Notes under the pieces: generated by a model
Seen by the model: the letters and a program-made list of their open reading frames with translations, nothing else
Told to the model about the DNA's origin: nothing
The model's database searches: none
Translations under genes and position numbers: made by a program
Assembly (NCBI GenBank): GCA_963974475.1
Contig: CAXBCR010000015.1
Span: 13,939-77,938 of the forward strand
DNA length: 64,000 nt
Direction of reading: 5' to 3'
DNA from: CAJXZP01 sp963974475
GTDB taxonomy: Bacteria > Bacteroidota > Bacteroidia > Flavobacteriales_G > Salibacteraceae
Part shown: in pieces, positions 24,224 through 34,968 of the stretch
How the letters are laid out: each line of letters opens with the position of its first letter
Numbering within the stretch: position 1 is the stretch's first letter

Positions 24224-27200
24224 ATGAAACAAAAAATCAATATAATCGAAGCGGCTATGAAGTATAAGCAAATTGTGCTTTCGCTCGTAGTTGCCATGAT
24301 GACCATAGGTGTAATTGCCTTAATAAATATGCCTCGTAATGAATTTCCAGATTTCACAATTCGTCAAGGGGTTATTGTAGGAGTTTTTCCTGGTGCATCA
24401 TCAGAAGAAGTAGAAGAACAACTCACCAAAGAGGTAGAAAACTACATATTTGGATATAAAGAAGTAAATAAAGTCAAAACGTACTCTAACTCTACAGAAG
24501 GGCAAATGATCATTTTCGTTGAACTTAACGAAGATGTAAAAAACGCTGATGAATTCTGGTCGAAACTACGTCATGGGTTAGGTGAGCTTAAAATGCAACT
24601 TCCAACAGGCGTTTTAGCGCTTATTGGTACCAATGATTTTGGAGATACATCGGCATTACTTGTAACCATGTCATCAAATGAGAAAAGCTCACGCGAATTA
24701 GAAACCACCATGAAAAAACTGGAGGCAGAAGTTCGAAAAGTAAGTTCTGTATCTAAAATTAAACGACATGGAGTTCAACATGAAAAAGTGTTTATTTATG
24801 TACGTCCTGAAAAATTAAATGAGTACAATATTCAACCTTTAACCATTTTATCCTCATTCAAATTACAAGAATCAATTTCTTATGCTGGTCAACTGGATAA
24901 TGGGGAGTTAATTCTTCCAGTCCATTTACCTCCCAGATATGAGTCTGAGAAAGATTTAGAAAATCAAGTTATTTATACCGATGTAGAAGGAAATGTAATT
25001 CGATTAAAAGATGTGGCGCGTATTGAACGTAAATATGGCACTCCTGATAGTTACATCAAAAACAACGGTAAAAATGCCATTTTGCTTTCCTTAGAAATGC
25101 AACAAGGAAACAACATTGTGCAATACGGTGAAGAGGTTCTGGAAGTTATTGAAGAGTTTAAAACAAACGTTTCAGATGATGTAGAAATCAATGTAATTTC
25201 TAATCAACCCGAAGTAGTGGATCAATCTATTTCGCATTTCATGACCGAGTTTTTATTAGCTATTGCGGCCGTAATTATTGTAACTATGATTCTGCTTCCA
25301 TTTAGGGTATCGGCAGTAGCAGCGATTACCATTCCAATATCTATTCTAATTACCTTAGGAATAATGCAAATGATTGGTTTGCAATTAGACATTGTTTCTC
25401 TTGCAGGGTTAATCGTTGTACTTGGAATGGTAGTAGATAATGCCATTGTAATTATAGATAACCACCTTGAAAAATTAGATCAAGGCGAAACACCTTGGAA
25501 TGCAGCTTGGAAAGCTTCAACCGAACTTTTTGTTCCCGTACTTTCTGCAACAGCTGCAATTATTGCGTCATTCTTACCGCTAATGTTCTTTTTAGATGGA
25601 ATGGCAGGTGATTTTATTGGAGCGTTTCCACTCACCATTGCTATTGCGTTATGTATATCCATGTTAATTGCTATCCTTTTGGTACCATTTCTTAGCTACG
25701 CCTTCATCAAAAAAGGGTTGCACAAAGAAAACAACAAAAAGAAAAAATTTGATTTACTGGATAAGGTGCAGCAAGGGTATGACTATGTGTTGGCTAAAGG
25801 ATTTAAACATCCAATAACCACCATTTCTGTAGGAATCCTTTCAATAGTGGCTGCGGTATTCATTTTTACCATTATCGATCAGCAAATGTTTCCTACAATG
25901 GATAGAAAACAGTTTGCGGTAGAGGTTTACCTTCCAGAAGGTGCTTCATTAGAAAAAACAGAAGTAATCATTGACAGTTTAGAATCTGTATTACTGCAAG
26001 ATGAAAGAATTGCTAATGTAGCCAGTTTTGTAGGTACTGGATCTCCAAGATTTCACTCCTTATACGCACCACACATGCCGTCAAAAAATTATGGGCAGAT
26101 TTTGGTAAATACGGTTTCAAACGAAGCCACACTGGAAGTACTGGATCTTTACAGCAAACAGTATTATCAGGCATTTCCTGGAGCACATGTAAAATGGAAA
26201 CAATTGGCAATGGAAGCTTTTTCGGCACCCATTGAAGTTAGAATATCGGGTAATAATATGGAAGACCTTAAATCTGCCGCTAATATGGTTACCGATGTAT
26301 TGGAAAGCCATAAAGATGCCTCTTGGGTTCGAAACGATTGGTTGGAAAAAAGGCAAGGAATTTCTATCGAATTAGATTCAGATAAAGCAAATAAATTGGG
26401 TTATTCAAAAGCCTTTATTGCTACTTCATTAATGGTTTCTATGGATGGATTGCCGGTAACCACCATGTGGGAGAAAGATTATCCAGTAGCTGTTGTTTTA
26501 TCGAAAGAAGATAATTTAACGGATGATATTGACGATTTAAAGAATCAATACATTTCTTCTTTATTAACCAAAGAAGCACTTCCATTACGCACCATTGCTA
26601 AATTAGAACCAGAATGGACAGAAGGAAATATTGTTCACCGTAACGGAGTTCGTACAATTACGGTTAGTTCTGATGTTCAAAAAGGTGTGATGTATTCCGC
26701 AGTATTTGCAGATGTTAGACCACAGATTGATGCTCTTGATTTACCTAAAGGAGTTAGCCTTGTTTATGGAGGAGAGAACTCAGAAATGATTGCCAACTTT
26801 GTTCCAATGGGTATTTCATTGGGCGTAAGTGTAATATTGATTTTCATGATATTACTCTTCCAATTTAAAACCATTAATAAAGCTCTTTTGGTAATGTCAA
26901 CCATGTTGCTCAGTTTATTTGGAGCTTCGTTTGGACTTTACATTATTGGATATCCATTTGGTATGACCTCATTCATTGGAATTATTGGCTTAATGGGAAT
27001 TACCGTAAGAAACGGAATAATACTTATTGATTATGCCGAGCAACTGGGTAAAGAAGAAGGCTTAAGCATTAAAGAAGCCGCTATTGCAGCGGGTAAACGT
27101 AGAATGCGTCCAATTTTTCTTACCTCTATGGCAGCCGCAATTGGTGTAGTTCCAATGATTGCAAGTAACTCTCCTCTTTGGGGGCCTTTAGGAACCGTGA

Positions 27201-27310
27201 TTTGCTTTGGATTAATCTTCGGTATGATACTCACCTTATTTGTATTACCCGTATTGTATTGGAAAGTATTGGGTAAAGAAAATTCTACCTCAAATATTCC
27301 AATTTCATAA
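24224..27310 (+). CDS. RND family efflux transporter (AcrB-like)
   Basis: Protein of 1028 residues, standard RND length. Twelve membrane helices flank two large periplasmic loops. The first helix is followed by MPRNEFPDFTIRQGVIVGVFPGASSEEVE, and the transmembrane proton-relay helix reads LIVVLGMVVDNAIVIIDN. The second half repeats the pattern with GIIGLMGITVRNGIILIDYAEQ. It exports toxic or hydrophobic compounds using proton flow. Substrates cannot be told; the sequence resembles the HME/HAE-like pumps of Bacteroidota. Middle gene of the adaptor-pump-channel operon. Confidence 0.92.
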   Translation: MKQKINIIEAAMKYKQIVLSLVVAMMTIGVIALINMPRNEFPDFTIRQGVIVGVFPGASSEEVEEQLTKEVENYIFGYKEVNKVKTYSNSTEGQMIIFVELNEDVKNADEFWSKLRHGLGELKMQLPTGVLALIGTNDFGDTSALLVTMSSNEKSSRELETTMKKLEAEVRKVSSVSKIKRHGVQHEKVFIYVRPEKLNEYNIQPLTILSSFKLQESISYAGQLDNGELILPVHLPPRYESEKDLENQVIYTDVEGNVIRLKDVARIERKYGTPDSYIKNNGKNAILLSLEMQQGNNIVQYGEEVLEVIEEFKTNVSDDVEINVISNQPEVVDQSISHFMTEFLLAIAAVIIVTMILLPFRVSAVAAITIPISILITLGIMQMIGLQLDIVSLAGLIVVLGMVVDNAIVIIDNHLEKLDQGETPWNAAWKASTELFVPVLSATAAIIASFLPLMFFLDGMAGDFIGAFPLTIAIALCISMLIAILLVPFLSYAFIKKGLHKENNKKKKFDLLDKVQQGYDYVLAKGFKHPITTISVGILSIVAAVFIFTIIDQQMFPTMDRKQFAVEVYLPEGASLEKTEVIIDSLESVLLQDERIANVASFVGTGSPRFHSLYAPHMPSKNYGQILVNTVSNEATLEVLDLYSKQYYQAFPGAHVKWKQLAMEAFSAPIEVRISGNNMEDLKSAANMVTDVLESHKDASWVRNDWLEKRQGISIELDSDKANKLGYSKAFIATSLMVSMDGLPVTTMWEKDYPVAVVLSKEDNLTDDIDDLKNQYISSLLTKEALPLRTIAKLEPEWTEGNIVHRNGVRTITVSSDVQKGVMYSAVFADVRPQIDALDLPKGVSLVYGGENSEMIANFVPMGISLGVSVILIFMILLFQFKTINKALLVMSTMLLSLFGASFGLYIIGYPFGMTSFIGIIGLMGITVRNGIILIDYAEQLGKEEGLSIKEAAIAAGKRRMRPIFLTSMAAAIGVVPMIASNSPLWGPLGTVICFGLIFGMILTLFVLPVLYWKVLGKENSTSNIPIS

Positions 27311-27355
27311 TTGGAAATCAAGGTAGTATTACATTAATAATTTAAAGACGAAAAA

Positions 27356-28705
27356 ATGAAACATATAATATTAGCGGTCTTAATGGTAGGTACATTGGTA
27401 TCTACCACTATAGCGCAAGAATTATCGCTAGATAGTTGCAAAGCATTTGCAATAAGCAATAACATAAGCTTAAAAAACGCTCAACTCGAACTGGACGCGG
27501 CTGAGAAAGTAAAGCAAAATGCGTTTACTAATTATTTTCCGAAAGTAGATGCAGGGGCATTTACCATGAAGTCGAGTTCAAAAATTATTCAGGCTGAAAC
27601 GCCTGAATTTAACCTTCCTGTTTATGATGGAAATCCCGCAACTATTCCAGGAGCTACAGAGTTTGCGTATGTGCCTGGTATGGACATTGGAATTTTAGAT
27701 AATGTAAGCACCGGTTATGTTACCGCAATACAACCTCTATTTACTGGAGGCCGAATCTATAATGGAAACAAGTTGGCAGATATTGGTTCGTCTATTAAAA
27801 GTGACCAATTAAGTTTGACTACAAATGAGGTTCTTGTAAAAACAGAATATTTGTACTGGACGGTTATTTCTCTAAATGAAAAGAAGAAGACTTTAGCGGG
27901 CTATGAGTCGTTACTTCAAAGTTTTAAGAAAGATGCTTCTGTATCGTTTGATGCGGGGTTAATTCAAAAGAGTGATTTGCTTAAAATAGAACTAGAATTA
28001 AATAAAATAGAAGCACAAAAACTCCAATTAGAAAACGGTTTGGCTATGGTGAAAATGACATTGAGCCAACACATCGGAATCCCATATTCCGAAAATTTAG
28101 TATTGACAGATAGCACACTAACGGTAAACACACCATTATCGACTTTTGTAACTCCACAATCCGCATTAATGAATAGAAGTGAATATAAGATTCTAAATAA
28201 AGCCGTTACTGCCGAAGAGTTGCAACAAAAAATGGCGCAAGGAGAGTACTTGCCTTCCATAGCTGTAGGAGTTTCTGGATACTATTTAGATATGATGGAT
28301 AATCAAAGCACTAATGCCATGGCGTTTGCTACATTATCTATTCCAATATCAGATTGGTGGGGAGGATCGTATAAAAAGCAAGAACACATAATAAAAGTGG
28401 AAATTGCCCAAAATAACCTTTCCGAAAAATCAGAATTACTCCAATTACAAATGGAAAAAACATTCATGGATTTAAATGAAAGTTTCCAACAAATTAAAGT
28501 AGCTGAAGCAACCGTTTTACAAGCCAATGAATATTTTACCGAAATCAAAAATGGGCATGATGCAGGAATTGTAAGCACATCTGATTTATTAGAATCACGT
28601 GCATTACTGCAACAAGCTAACGATGCGTTAACCGATGCAAAAGCGGGATATAAAATCAAATTGGCATACTACATACAAGCTACCGCACAAACTAATTTAA
28701 ACTAG
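27356..28705 (+). CDS. TolC family outer-membrane efflux channel
   Basis: Protein of 449 residues with a signal peptide (first 20 residues, ending TTIAQE). The two TolC repeats are seen as ISLKNAQLELDAAEKVKQNAFTNYFPKV near 38 and AVTAEELQQKMAQGEYLPSIAVGVSGYY in the second half. It completes the tripartite pump. The gene starts 46 nt after the RND stop. Its 3' end (SDLLESRALLQQANDALTDAKAGYK) has a decayed copy at 29291-29371, downstream of the DgkA-like gene. Confidence 0.9.
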   Translation: MKHIILAVLMVGTLVSTTIAQELSLDSCKAFAISNNISLKNAQLELDAAEKVKQNAFTNYFPKVDAGAFTMKSSSKIIQAETPEFNLPVYDGNPATIPGATEFAYVPGMDIGILDNVSTGYVTAIQPLFTGGRIYNGNKLADIGSSIKSDQLSLTTNEVLVKTEYLYWTVISLNEKKKTLAGYESLLQSFKKDASVSFDAGLIQKSDLLKIELELNKIEAQKLQLENGLAMVKMTLSQHIGIPYSENLVLTDSTLTVNTPLSTFVTPQSALMNRSEYKILNKAVTAEELQQKMAQGEYLPSIAVGVSGYYLDMMDNQSTNAMAFATLSIPISDWWGGSYKKQEHIIKVEIAQNNLSEKSELLQLQMEKTFMDLNESFQQIKVAEATVLQANEYFTEIKNGHDAGIVSTSDLLESRALLQQANDALTDAKAGYKIKLAYYIQATAQTNLN

Positions 28706-28709
28706 TAAT

Positions 28710-28839
28710 ATGAAAAAAAACAGTAGCATTGGTACTATCCAGTAGCGGATCTAAAGGGCTCGCCTATATCGAGGTAATCAAAGAATTGGAACGTCAAGAT
28801 TTTGTAACAGGTTTTGTTTTAAGACATTCAACAGCTTGA
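28710..28839 (+). pseudogene. Remnant of the patatin gene 5' end
   Basis: With one A removed from the A-run after the ATG, this reads KKTVALVLSSSGSKGLAYIE then VIKELERQDF, nearly the same as the first 32 residues of the patatin protein at 39784. After that it diverges and stops. It starts 5 nt after the tolC stop, so it marks where a patatin gene once followed tolC. The frame is broken at the A-run and the glycine-rich motif is altered (SSSGSKG), so it is not functional. Confidence 0.8.
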
Positions 28840-28899
28840 CTACTCGGAGTCGCAGTAAACTAGTATAGCGTTGTACACAATACCAAAAATAACAATTGA

Positions 28900-29259
28900 A
28901 TGAATCATTTTTTTAAAGGCAGACTTGTAAGTCTTAAATATGCAATTAAAGGATTTTTCCTATTATTAAAAACAGAACATAGCATAATTGCCCAATCATT
29001 TATATTTATACTAATTATAATATTAGGAATTGCTTTAAATATTTCTAAACAAGATTGGATAAATCAAACTTTTGCAATGGGTTTAGTTTTAAGCACCGAA
29101 GGAATGAATACTGCTGTAGAAAAATTAGCAGATTTTATTCATAAAGGACCTCATCCCAAAATAGGTTTTATTAAAGATATTGCTGCAGGTGCAGTCACAT
29201 TTGCAATGATTACGTTTTTAATTATTTTTTTTATTACGTATAAACCTTACATCTTTTAA
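28900..29259 (+). CDS. DgkA-like diacylglycerol/undecaprenol kinase
   Basis: Protein of 119 residues with three membrane helices. The DAGK motif is complete: Glu67, Asn70 and Glu74 in STEGMNTAVE, then KDIAAGAV with Asp93. Family members phosphorylate diacylglycerol or undecaprenol in the inner membrane. It is separated from the lipid operon by about 210 bp that contain a tolC remnant, so it may have arrived separately, but it is co-directional with the operon and supplies a lipid-phosphate activity. Confidence 0.88.
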   Translation: MNHFFKGRLVSLKYAIKGFFLLLKTEHSIIAQSFIFILIIILGIALNISKQDWINQTFAMGLVLSTEGMNTAVEKLADFIHKGPHPKIGFIKDIAAGAVTFAMITFLIIFFITYKPYIF

Positions 29260-29290
29260 TAGGGTTAATTGTTTGTTCAAGTATAGCTAA

Positions 29291-29371
29291 ATGGAAGACC
29301 TTAGTTTAAGGTCACAACAGCTGACAATTCGTTAACAGATACAAAAGCAAACTATAATTTAAGCAACAGAA
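29291..29371 (+). pseudogene. Remnant of a tolC 3' end
   Basis: After frame adjustment the DNA reads EDLSLRSQ, QADNSLTDTKANYNLSN, which aligns with LLESRALLQQANDALTDAKAGYKIKL near the end of the channel gene at 27356. The reading frame has stops and gaps. Nothing else is seen between 29260 and 29473. Confidence 0.65.
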
Positions 29372-29473
29372 ATGGAAATCACTCTATCTCTTGAATAACA
29401 ATAAATAAGTTTATGGGAATATCTTTATTACCGAATTGACATTAAAATAGAACGGGTTTAAAACTGCAATAGA

Positions 29474-30187
<714 letters not shown>

Positions 30188-30214
30188 ACAATTTCAATAA
30201 AAAAATAAATTAAG

Positions 30215-31534
30215 ATGGAACATAAAAAAAGTATCAAAGATGCTAACGGTAAGTTAGGAGTTTTAACCCCTGGAATGGGCGCTGTATCGACTACTTTTAT
30301 TGCAGGCGTAATAGCCGCAACGAAAGGTTTAGGAAAGCCTATCGGGTCTATTTCTCAAATGGGGAAAATCAGGCTGGGAAAACGAACAGAAAATAATAAT
30401 CCAAACATTAAAGATTTTGTCCCATTGGCATCCTTAGACAATTTAGTTTTTGGAGGTTGGGATATTTATGAAGATAATGTTTACACCGCAGGTCTGAATG
30501 CCGGAGTATTAGATAAAGATTTACTTAATGAAATAAAAGATGAGCTTTCGGAAATTTCTCCAATGTCGGCCGTTTTTGATTCAAAATTTGTAAAAAATAT
30601 TGAAGGCCCCAATATAAAATATGAACCCACAAAAATGGATGCTGCAAAAGCTTTAATGGCAGACATTGAAGAGTTTAAAAAGATAAACAACTGCGATCGT
30701 TTAGTAATGGTTTGGTGTGCCTCTACTGAGGTTTATATTCAAGTATCAGATATTCATTTATCAATCGACCTATTTGAAAAAGCACTAGAAGAAAACCATC
30801 CTGCTATTGCGCCAAGTATGATTTATGCGTATGCAGCCATTAAAAGTGGTGTTCCATTTGCCAATGGAGCTCCTAATTTAACTGTTGATATTCCTGCTCT
30901 TTTACAATTAGCAGATAAGCTTAATGTTCCAGTTGCTGGAAAAGATTTTAAAACAGGACAAACCTTAATGAAAACCATTTTAGGTCCTGGACTAAAAACG
31001 CGTTTATTAGGGATTGATGGGTGGTTTTCCACTAATATTTTAGGAAATAGAGATGGTGAAGTTTTAGACAATGAAGAAGCATTTAAAACTAAAGAAATTT
31101 CAAAATTAAGTGTATTAGATAGTGTACTTGAGCCAGATGTATATCCAGAATTATATAAAGATATGTACCATAAAGTCCGTATCAACTATTATCCACCAAA
31201 AGGAGATGATAAAGAAAGTTGGGACAACATCGATATTTTTGGATGGTTAGGTTACAAAATGCAGATAAAGGTTAACTTTTTGTGTAAAGACTCCATTCTT
31301 GCTGCGCCCGTAGTTCTTGATCTAGCAATTTTCATGGATTTAGCTAGCAGAGCAGGAATGAAAGGGATTCAAGAATGGCTTTCATTCTATTTCAAGTCTC
31401 CTCAAACAAAAGAAGGTTTAATACCAATTCACGATATTTTCTTACAAAAAATCAAATTAGAGAACACCCTCCGTCACCTAATGGATGAAGAATTAATCAA
31501 TCATCTAGGGTTAGATTATTACGAAGAAGATTAA
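30215..31534 (+). CDS. ino1: Inositol-3-phosphate synthase
   Basis: Protein of 439 residues, the bacterial myo-inositol-1(3)-phosphate synthase length. The NAD-binding start is GVLTPGMGAVSTTFIAG, and the conserved NILGNRDGEVL block follows at about 275. It converts glucose-6-phosphate to inositol-3-phosphate using NAD. The gene starts 27 nt after the CDP-alcohol transferase and 4 nt before PgpA, so the operon feeds the inositol phosphate straight to lipid synthesis. Confidence 0.93.
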   Translation: MEHKKSIKDANGKLGVLTPGMGAVSTTFIAGVIAATKGLGKPIGSISQMGKIRLGKRTENNNPNIKDFVPLASLDNLVFGGWDIYEDNVYTAGLNAGVLDKDLLNEIKDELSEISPMSAVFDSKFVKNIEGPNIKYEPTKMDAAKALMADIEEFKKINNCDRLVMVWCASTEVYIQVSDIHLSIDLFEKALEENHPAIAPSMIYAYAAIKSGVPFANGAPNLTVDIPALLQLADKLNVPVAGKDFKTGQTLMKTILGPGLKTRLLGIDGWFSTNILGNRDGEVLDNEEAFKTKEISKLSVLDSVLEPDVYPELYKDMYHKVRINYYPPKGDDKESWDNIDIFGWLGYKMQIKVNFLCKDSILAAPVVLDLAIFMDLASRAGMKGIQEWLSFYFKSPQTKEGLIPIHDIFLQKIKLENTLRHLMDEELINHLGLDYYEED

Positions 31535-31538
31535 GAAA

Positions 31539-32018
31539 ATGATAAAAATTCACAAGATTATAGCATCAGGATTTGGGACTGGGTATGTGCCTATTGCACC
31601 AGGAACAGCTGGGTCCATTCTTGGTATTGTTTTATTCTATCTGTTGAACCAAATTGAAATTAATTTGGGACTAAGTTTGAATACTATTTTACTAGTTAAT
31701 GCTGGTGTAATATTCTTTGTGACATTAGTAGGGGTTAATTCCATCAAAAATGTTCATTATCAATGGAAACATGATGCCTCTGCAATTGTTATTGATGAAA
31801 TTGTTGGGGTTTGGATTGCTGTATTTGCCATGCCTCACGAATGGAAATACTATATAATCGCACTTATTCTTTTTCGATTTTTTGATATTACAAAACCATT
31901 TTTCATTAGAAAACTGGATAAAATGTCTTCAGACTGGAGTGTTATGTTAGATGATGTTTTGGCGGGTTTATATAGCCTCGTTGTTATTCAAATTTTACAT
32001 GGATTAGGGATTATTTAA
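31539..32018 (+). CDS. PgpA-like phosphatase (probable phosphatidylinositol-phosphate phosphatase)
   Basis: Protein of 159 residues, PgpA family, with YVPIAPGTAGSILG near the start, IVIDEIVGVWIA in the middle and four hydrophobic segments. Classical PgpA removes the phosphate of phosphatidylglycerophosphate; in this operon the neighbouring synthase would make phosphatidylinositol phosphate, so it more likely yields phosphatidylinositol. In B. thetaiotaomicron a PgpA homologue in the inositol-lipid cluster has that role. The next gene starts directly after its stop. Confidence 0.88.
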   Translation: MIKIHKIIASGFGTGYVPIAPGTAGSILGIVLFYLLNQIEINLGLSLNTILLVNAGVIFFVTLVGVNSIKNVHYQWKHDASAIVIDEIVGVWIAVFAMPHEWKYYIIALILFRFFDITKPFFIRKLDKMSSDWSVMLDDVLAGLYSLVVIQILHGLGII

Positions 32019-32414
32019 ATGAGCAAAACATTTTCTCAAAACATCGCTTTGTTTTTTAGATATAACACCGTTGCATTATTTGCAACCACAATTGATTTTG
32101 TGTGCTTTTTTCTATTATTCGAGATGTTTGATTTTTGGTATGTATTATCGGCATCTATCAGCGCTAGTTTAGGGGGCATAGCTGCTTTTATTATGAACTG
32201 GAAATGGGTTTTTAAAACTCAAAAAAAGAGATGGTATACTCAATTTATCAAATACGTTATTGCGTGGGGGGGGAGTATTTTACTTAATATCTATGGGCTT
32301 TACTTTTTGGTTGAAAATACTGAAATCAGTGAGGTGATGTCTAAAATAATGGTTTCAATAATTGTAGGTGCTTTTTACAATTTTTTAATATCTAAAAATA
32401 TCATTTTTAAATGA
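32019..32414 (+). CDS. GtrA family membrane protein
   Basis: Protein of 131 residues with four membrane helices; FFRYNTVALFATTIDFVCF and GGIAAFIMNWKWVFK are typical of GtrA. GtrA proteins are thought to flip or assist transfer of polyprenyl-linked sugars. Here it lies inside a phospholipid and sphingolipid operon, so moving an inositol or sugar lipid is a reasonable guess. Its stop overlaps the next gene by 4 nt. Confidence 0.85.
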   Translation: MSKTFSQNIALFFRYNTVALFATTIDFVCFFLLFEMFDFWYVLSASISASLGGIAAFIMNWKWVFKTQKKRWYTQFIKYVIAWGGSILLNIYGLYFLVENTEISEVMSKIMVSIIVGAFYNFLISKNIIFK

Positions 32415-34963
32415 AAAGAGCACATTTTCATATCTTATGGTTAAATATACTATTGGTATTCACAGTACTATTTAGCTTAGAATCTTTTGCGCAAGAAAAC
32501 ACGAAGATTAATGGGATAGTTATTGATGCCCAAACCAAAGAGCCACTGCCTTTTGTAAATATTTTTTTTGAGGGTAAAAATATCGGTACTATAACTGATG
32601 ATAAGGGTAAGTATAGCATCGAAATCCAATGGGCATCAAATAGGTTAGGCGCTTCGTTTGTTGGGTATGTTACACAAATCAAAACCATAAATATAGGTAA
32701 AAATCAAGTTGTTAATTTTAATTTAGAACCCACTACTATTACACTAAATGCGGTAATAATTGCAGCTAAAAAAGGAAAATACCGAAACAAGAATAACCCG
32801 GCAGTAGAATTGATTAAGAAAGTAATACAAAACAAGAACCTTAATAGAAAAGAACAATTAGATTATTATCAGTTTAAAAAATACGAGAAACTAGAATTTG
32901 ACCTAAATAATATTACCGAAAAATTTAAGAATAAGAAGGTGTTCAAAGATTACCAATTTATTTTTAATTATGTAGACACGTCTGAAATAAACGGAAAGCC
33001 TTACTTACCTATTTATCTCAAAGAAACTAATTCAGTAGTTTACTATCGGAAAAAAGTCAAAAGTAAAAAAGAGCACATAAATGGTGTGAAAACAATAGGT
33101 TTTAACGAATACATTGATGATGAAGGAATGGGTTTTATGATGGATAATATGTATCAAGATATTGATGTTTATCAAAATAATATAACGCTCCTTACCAATC
33201 AATTTGTAAGCCCAATTTCCACTTACGCACCAAACATATATAAATTCATGATACTTGATACCCTTGATGTAAATGGATACAATTGCATAAAACTTGCTTT
33301 TCAACCACGTAATAAACAAGACCTTGCGTTTAAAGGAAATTTGTACGTTACCAACGATGAGCGATATGCAGTTATTAAAATTGACATGAGGGTTACCGAA
33401 GAAATCAACCTGAACTTTATTACAGATTTGCAGATTAACCAAGTTTATTCTTTCATAGATAGTACCGCCTGGATGTTGACTCAAGATGAAATAGTTATTG
33501 ATTTTAATCTAACAAAAAAAGGAACAGGAATATTTGGTAAGAAATCGGTTACCTATGATAATTACCAACTCAATACCAATATTCCTGACTCCATTTTTAA
33601 AGGAGTAGTAAACAAGATCTATGCGGATAGTTTTAATGATAAAAATGATGCGTATTGGAAAGAAACCAGGATTACAGAATTAAGTGAGCAAGAAGAAAAC
33701 ATCTACGAAATGGTAGATAGTGTTCAAAACGTTCCAGCGTTTAAACGAACCATGGATGTGTTAATGCTATTTGTAGCAGGGTATTGGAATTTCAACAAAA
33801 TTGATATCGGTCCAGTGAATACATTTTATAGTTTTAATGAGATTGAAGGACTTAGACTTCGGGTTGGAGGTAGAACTAGTGATAAACTTAGCAAAACCTT
33901 TAGGTTAGACGGTTTTTTAGTATACGGATTTAAAGATGAGCGATATAAATACTCTGCACGAATTATGCAGTCTTTAAATAAAAAACCAATAAGAGGTAAC
34001 CCACAGCATACCCTAATGATGATGTATCAAAGGGAAACAAACTTTCCTGGAATGGAAATGATGTTTATTAATGAAGATAACTTTTTACTCTCATTTAAAA
34101 GAGGCGTTGCCGATAAGATCTTTTATTATGATTTGTTCCAATTGGAGCATTATAAAGACTGGAGTAACGGGATTTCTACTACCATAACACTTAATCACAA
34201 AGTTCAAGAAACAGGAGGGAACTGGAGCTTTGATTTTGAAAATCACACTATGGAGAATATTATCTCTAGTGAAATTGTTACCACAGTAAGATTTGCTCCA
34301 AATGAAAAATTTTATCAAGGTATGGATTATAGAACTCCTATAATTTCAAAATATCCAATATTTCAATTAAGTTATACCCAAGGATTTAAAGATGTTTTCA
34401 GCTCTGATTATGAGTATTCTAAATTAAAATTCAATTTCTTTAAACGATTTTATATTTCACCAATTGGGTTTACCAATTTTGGTGTAGAAGCGGGTAAGGC
34501 TTTTAGTACCGCCATTCCCTATACGCTTTTGTACATTCATAGAGCAAACCAAACCTATTCATATCAGCTTCAATCCTATAATTTAATGAATTTCTTAGAA
34601 TTTGTGAGTGATGAATATGTTGCAATGAATTTTGAACATCATTTTAATGGGTTCATAATGAATAAGATTCCGTTATTTAAAAAGCTAAAATGGAGAGCCA
34701 TTATTTCAGCAAAAGGTATTTACGGTCACCTCTCAGTACCAAATAATCCAGAACAAACAGCTGGGTTAATGAACTTCCCTACTGATGGAGAAGGAAACCC
34801 AACAACCTTTACATTATCTGACAAACCTTATGTTGAAGTTAGCGCAGGAATGGGGAATATATTCAAATTCTTCCGAATTGATTTAGTGAAAAGAGTAACC
34901 TATTTGGATAATCCAAATATTCAAGAATATGGAATTAGAGCTCGATTTAAGTTTGATTTTTAA
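32411..34963 (+). CDS. DUF5686 outer-membrane protein with carboxypeptidase-regulatory domain
   Basis: Protein of 850 residues with a signal peptide (ending ESFAQEN). Residues about 33-110 are a CarboxypepD-regulatory-like domain (INGIVIDAQTKEPLPFVNIF). The rest matches the DUF5686 type: a mixed region followed by a C-terminal barrel-like section ending in RARFKFDF, a typical C-terminal outer-membrane signature with terminal Phe. Outer-membrane location is likely; the function is unknown. Placement in the operon, between GtrA and serine palmitoyltransferase, suggests a link to delivering or sensing the lipids. Confidence 0.8.
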   Translation: MKRAHFHILWLNILLVFTVLFSLESFAQENTKINGIVIDAQTKEPLPFVNIFFEGKNIGTITDDKGKYSIEIQWASNRLGASFVGYVTQIKTINIGKNQVVNFNLEPTTITLNAVIIAAKKGKYRNKNNPAVELIKKVIQNKNLNRKEQLDYYQFKKYEKLEFDLNNITEKFKNKKVFKDYQFIFNYVDTSEINGKPYLPIYLKETNSVVYYRKKVKSKKEHINGVKTIGFNEYIDDEGMGFMMDNMYQDIDVYQNNITLLTNQFVSPISTYAPNIYKFMILDTLDVNGYNCIKLAFQPRNKQDLAFKGNLYVTNDERYAVIKIDMRVTEEINLNFITDLQINQVYSFIDSTAWMLTQDEIVIDFNLTKKGTGIFGKKSVTYDNYQLNTNIPDSIFKGVVNKIYADSFNDKNDAYWKETRITELSEQEENIYEMVDSVQNVPAFKRTMDVLMLFVAGYWNFNKIDIGPVNTFYSFNEIEGLRLRVGGRTSDKLSKTFRLDGFLVYGFKDERYKYSARIMQSLNKKPIRGNPQHTLMMMYQRETNFPGMEMMFINEDNFLLSFKRGVADKIFYYDLFQLEHYKDWSNGISTTITLNHKVQETGGNWSFDFENHTMENIISSEIVTTVRFAPNEKFYQGMDYRTPIISKYPIFQLSYTQGFKDVFSSDYEYSKLKFNFFKRFYISPIGFTNFGVEAGKAFSTAIPYTLLYIHRANQTYSYQLQSYNLMNFLEFVSDEYVAMNFEHHFNGFIMNKIPLFKKLKWRAIISAKGIYGHLSVPNNPEQTAGLMNFPTDGEGNPTTFTLSDKPYVEVSAGMGNIFKFFRIDLVKRVTYLDNPNIQEYGIRARFKFDF

Positions 34964-34968
34964 AAATA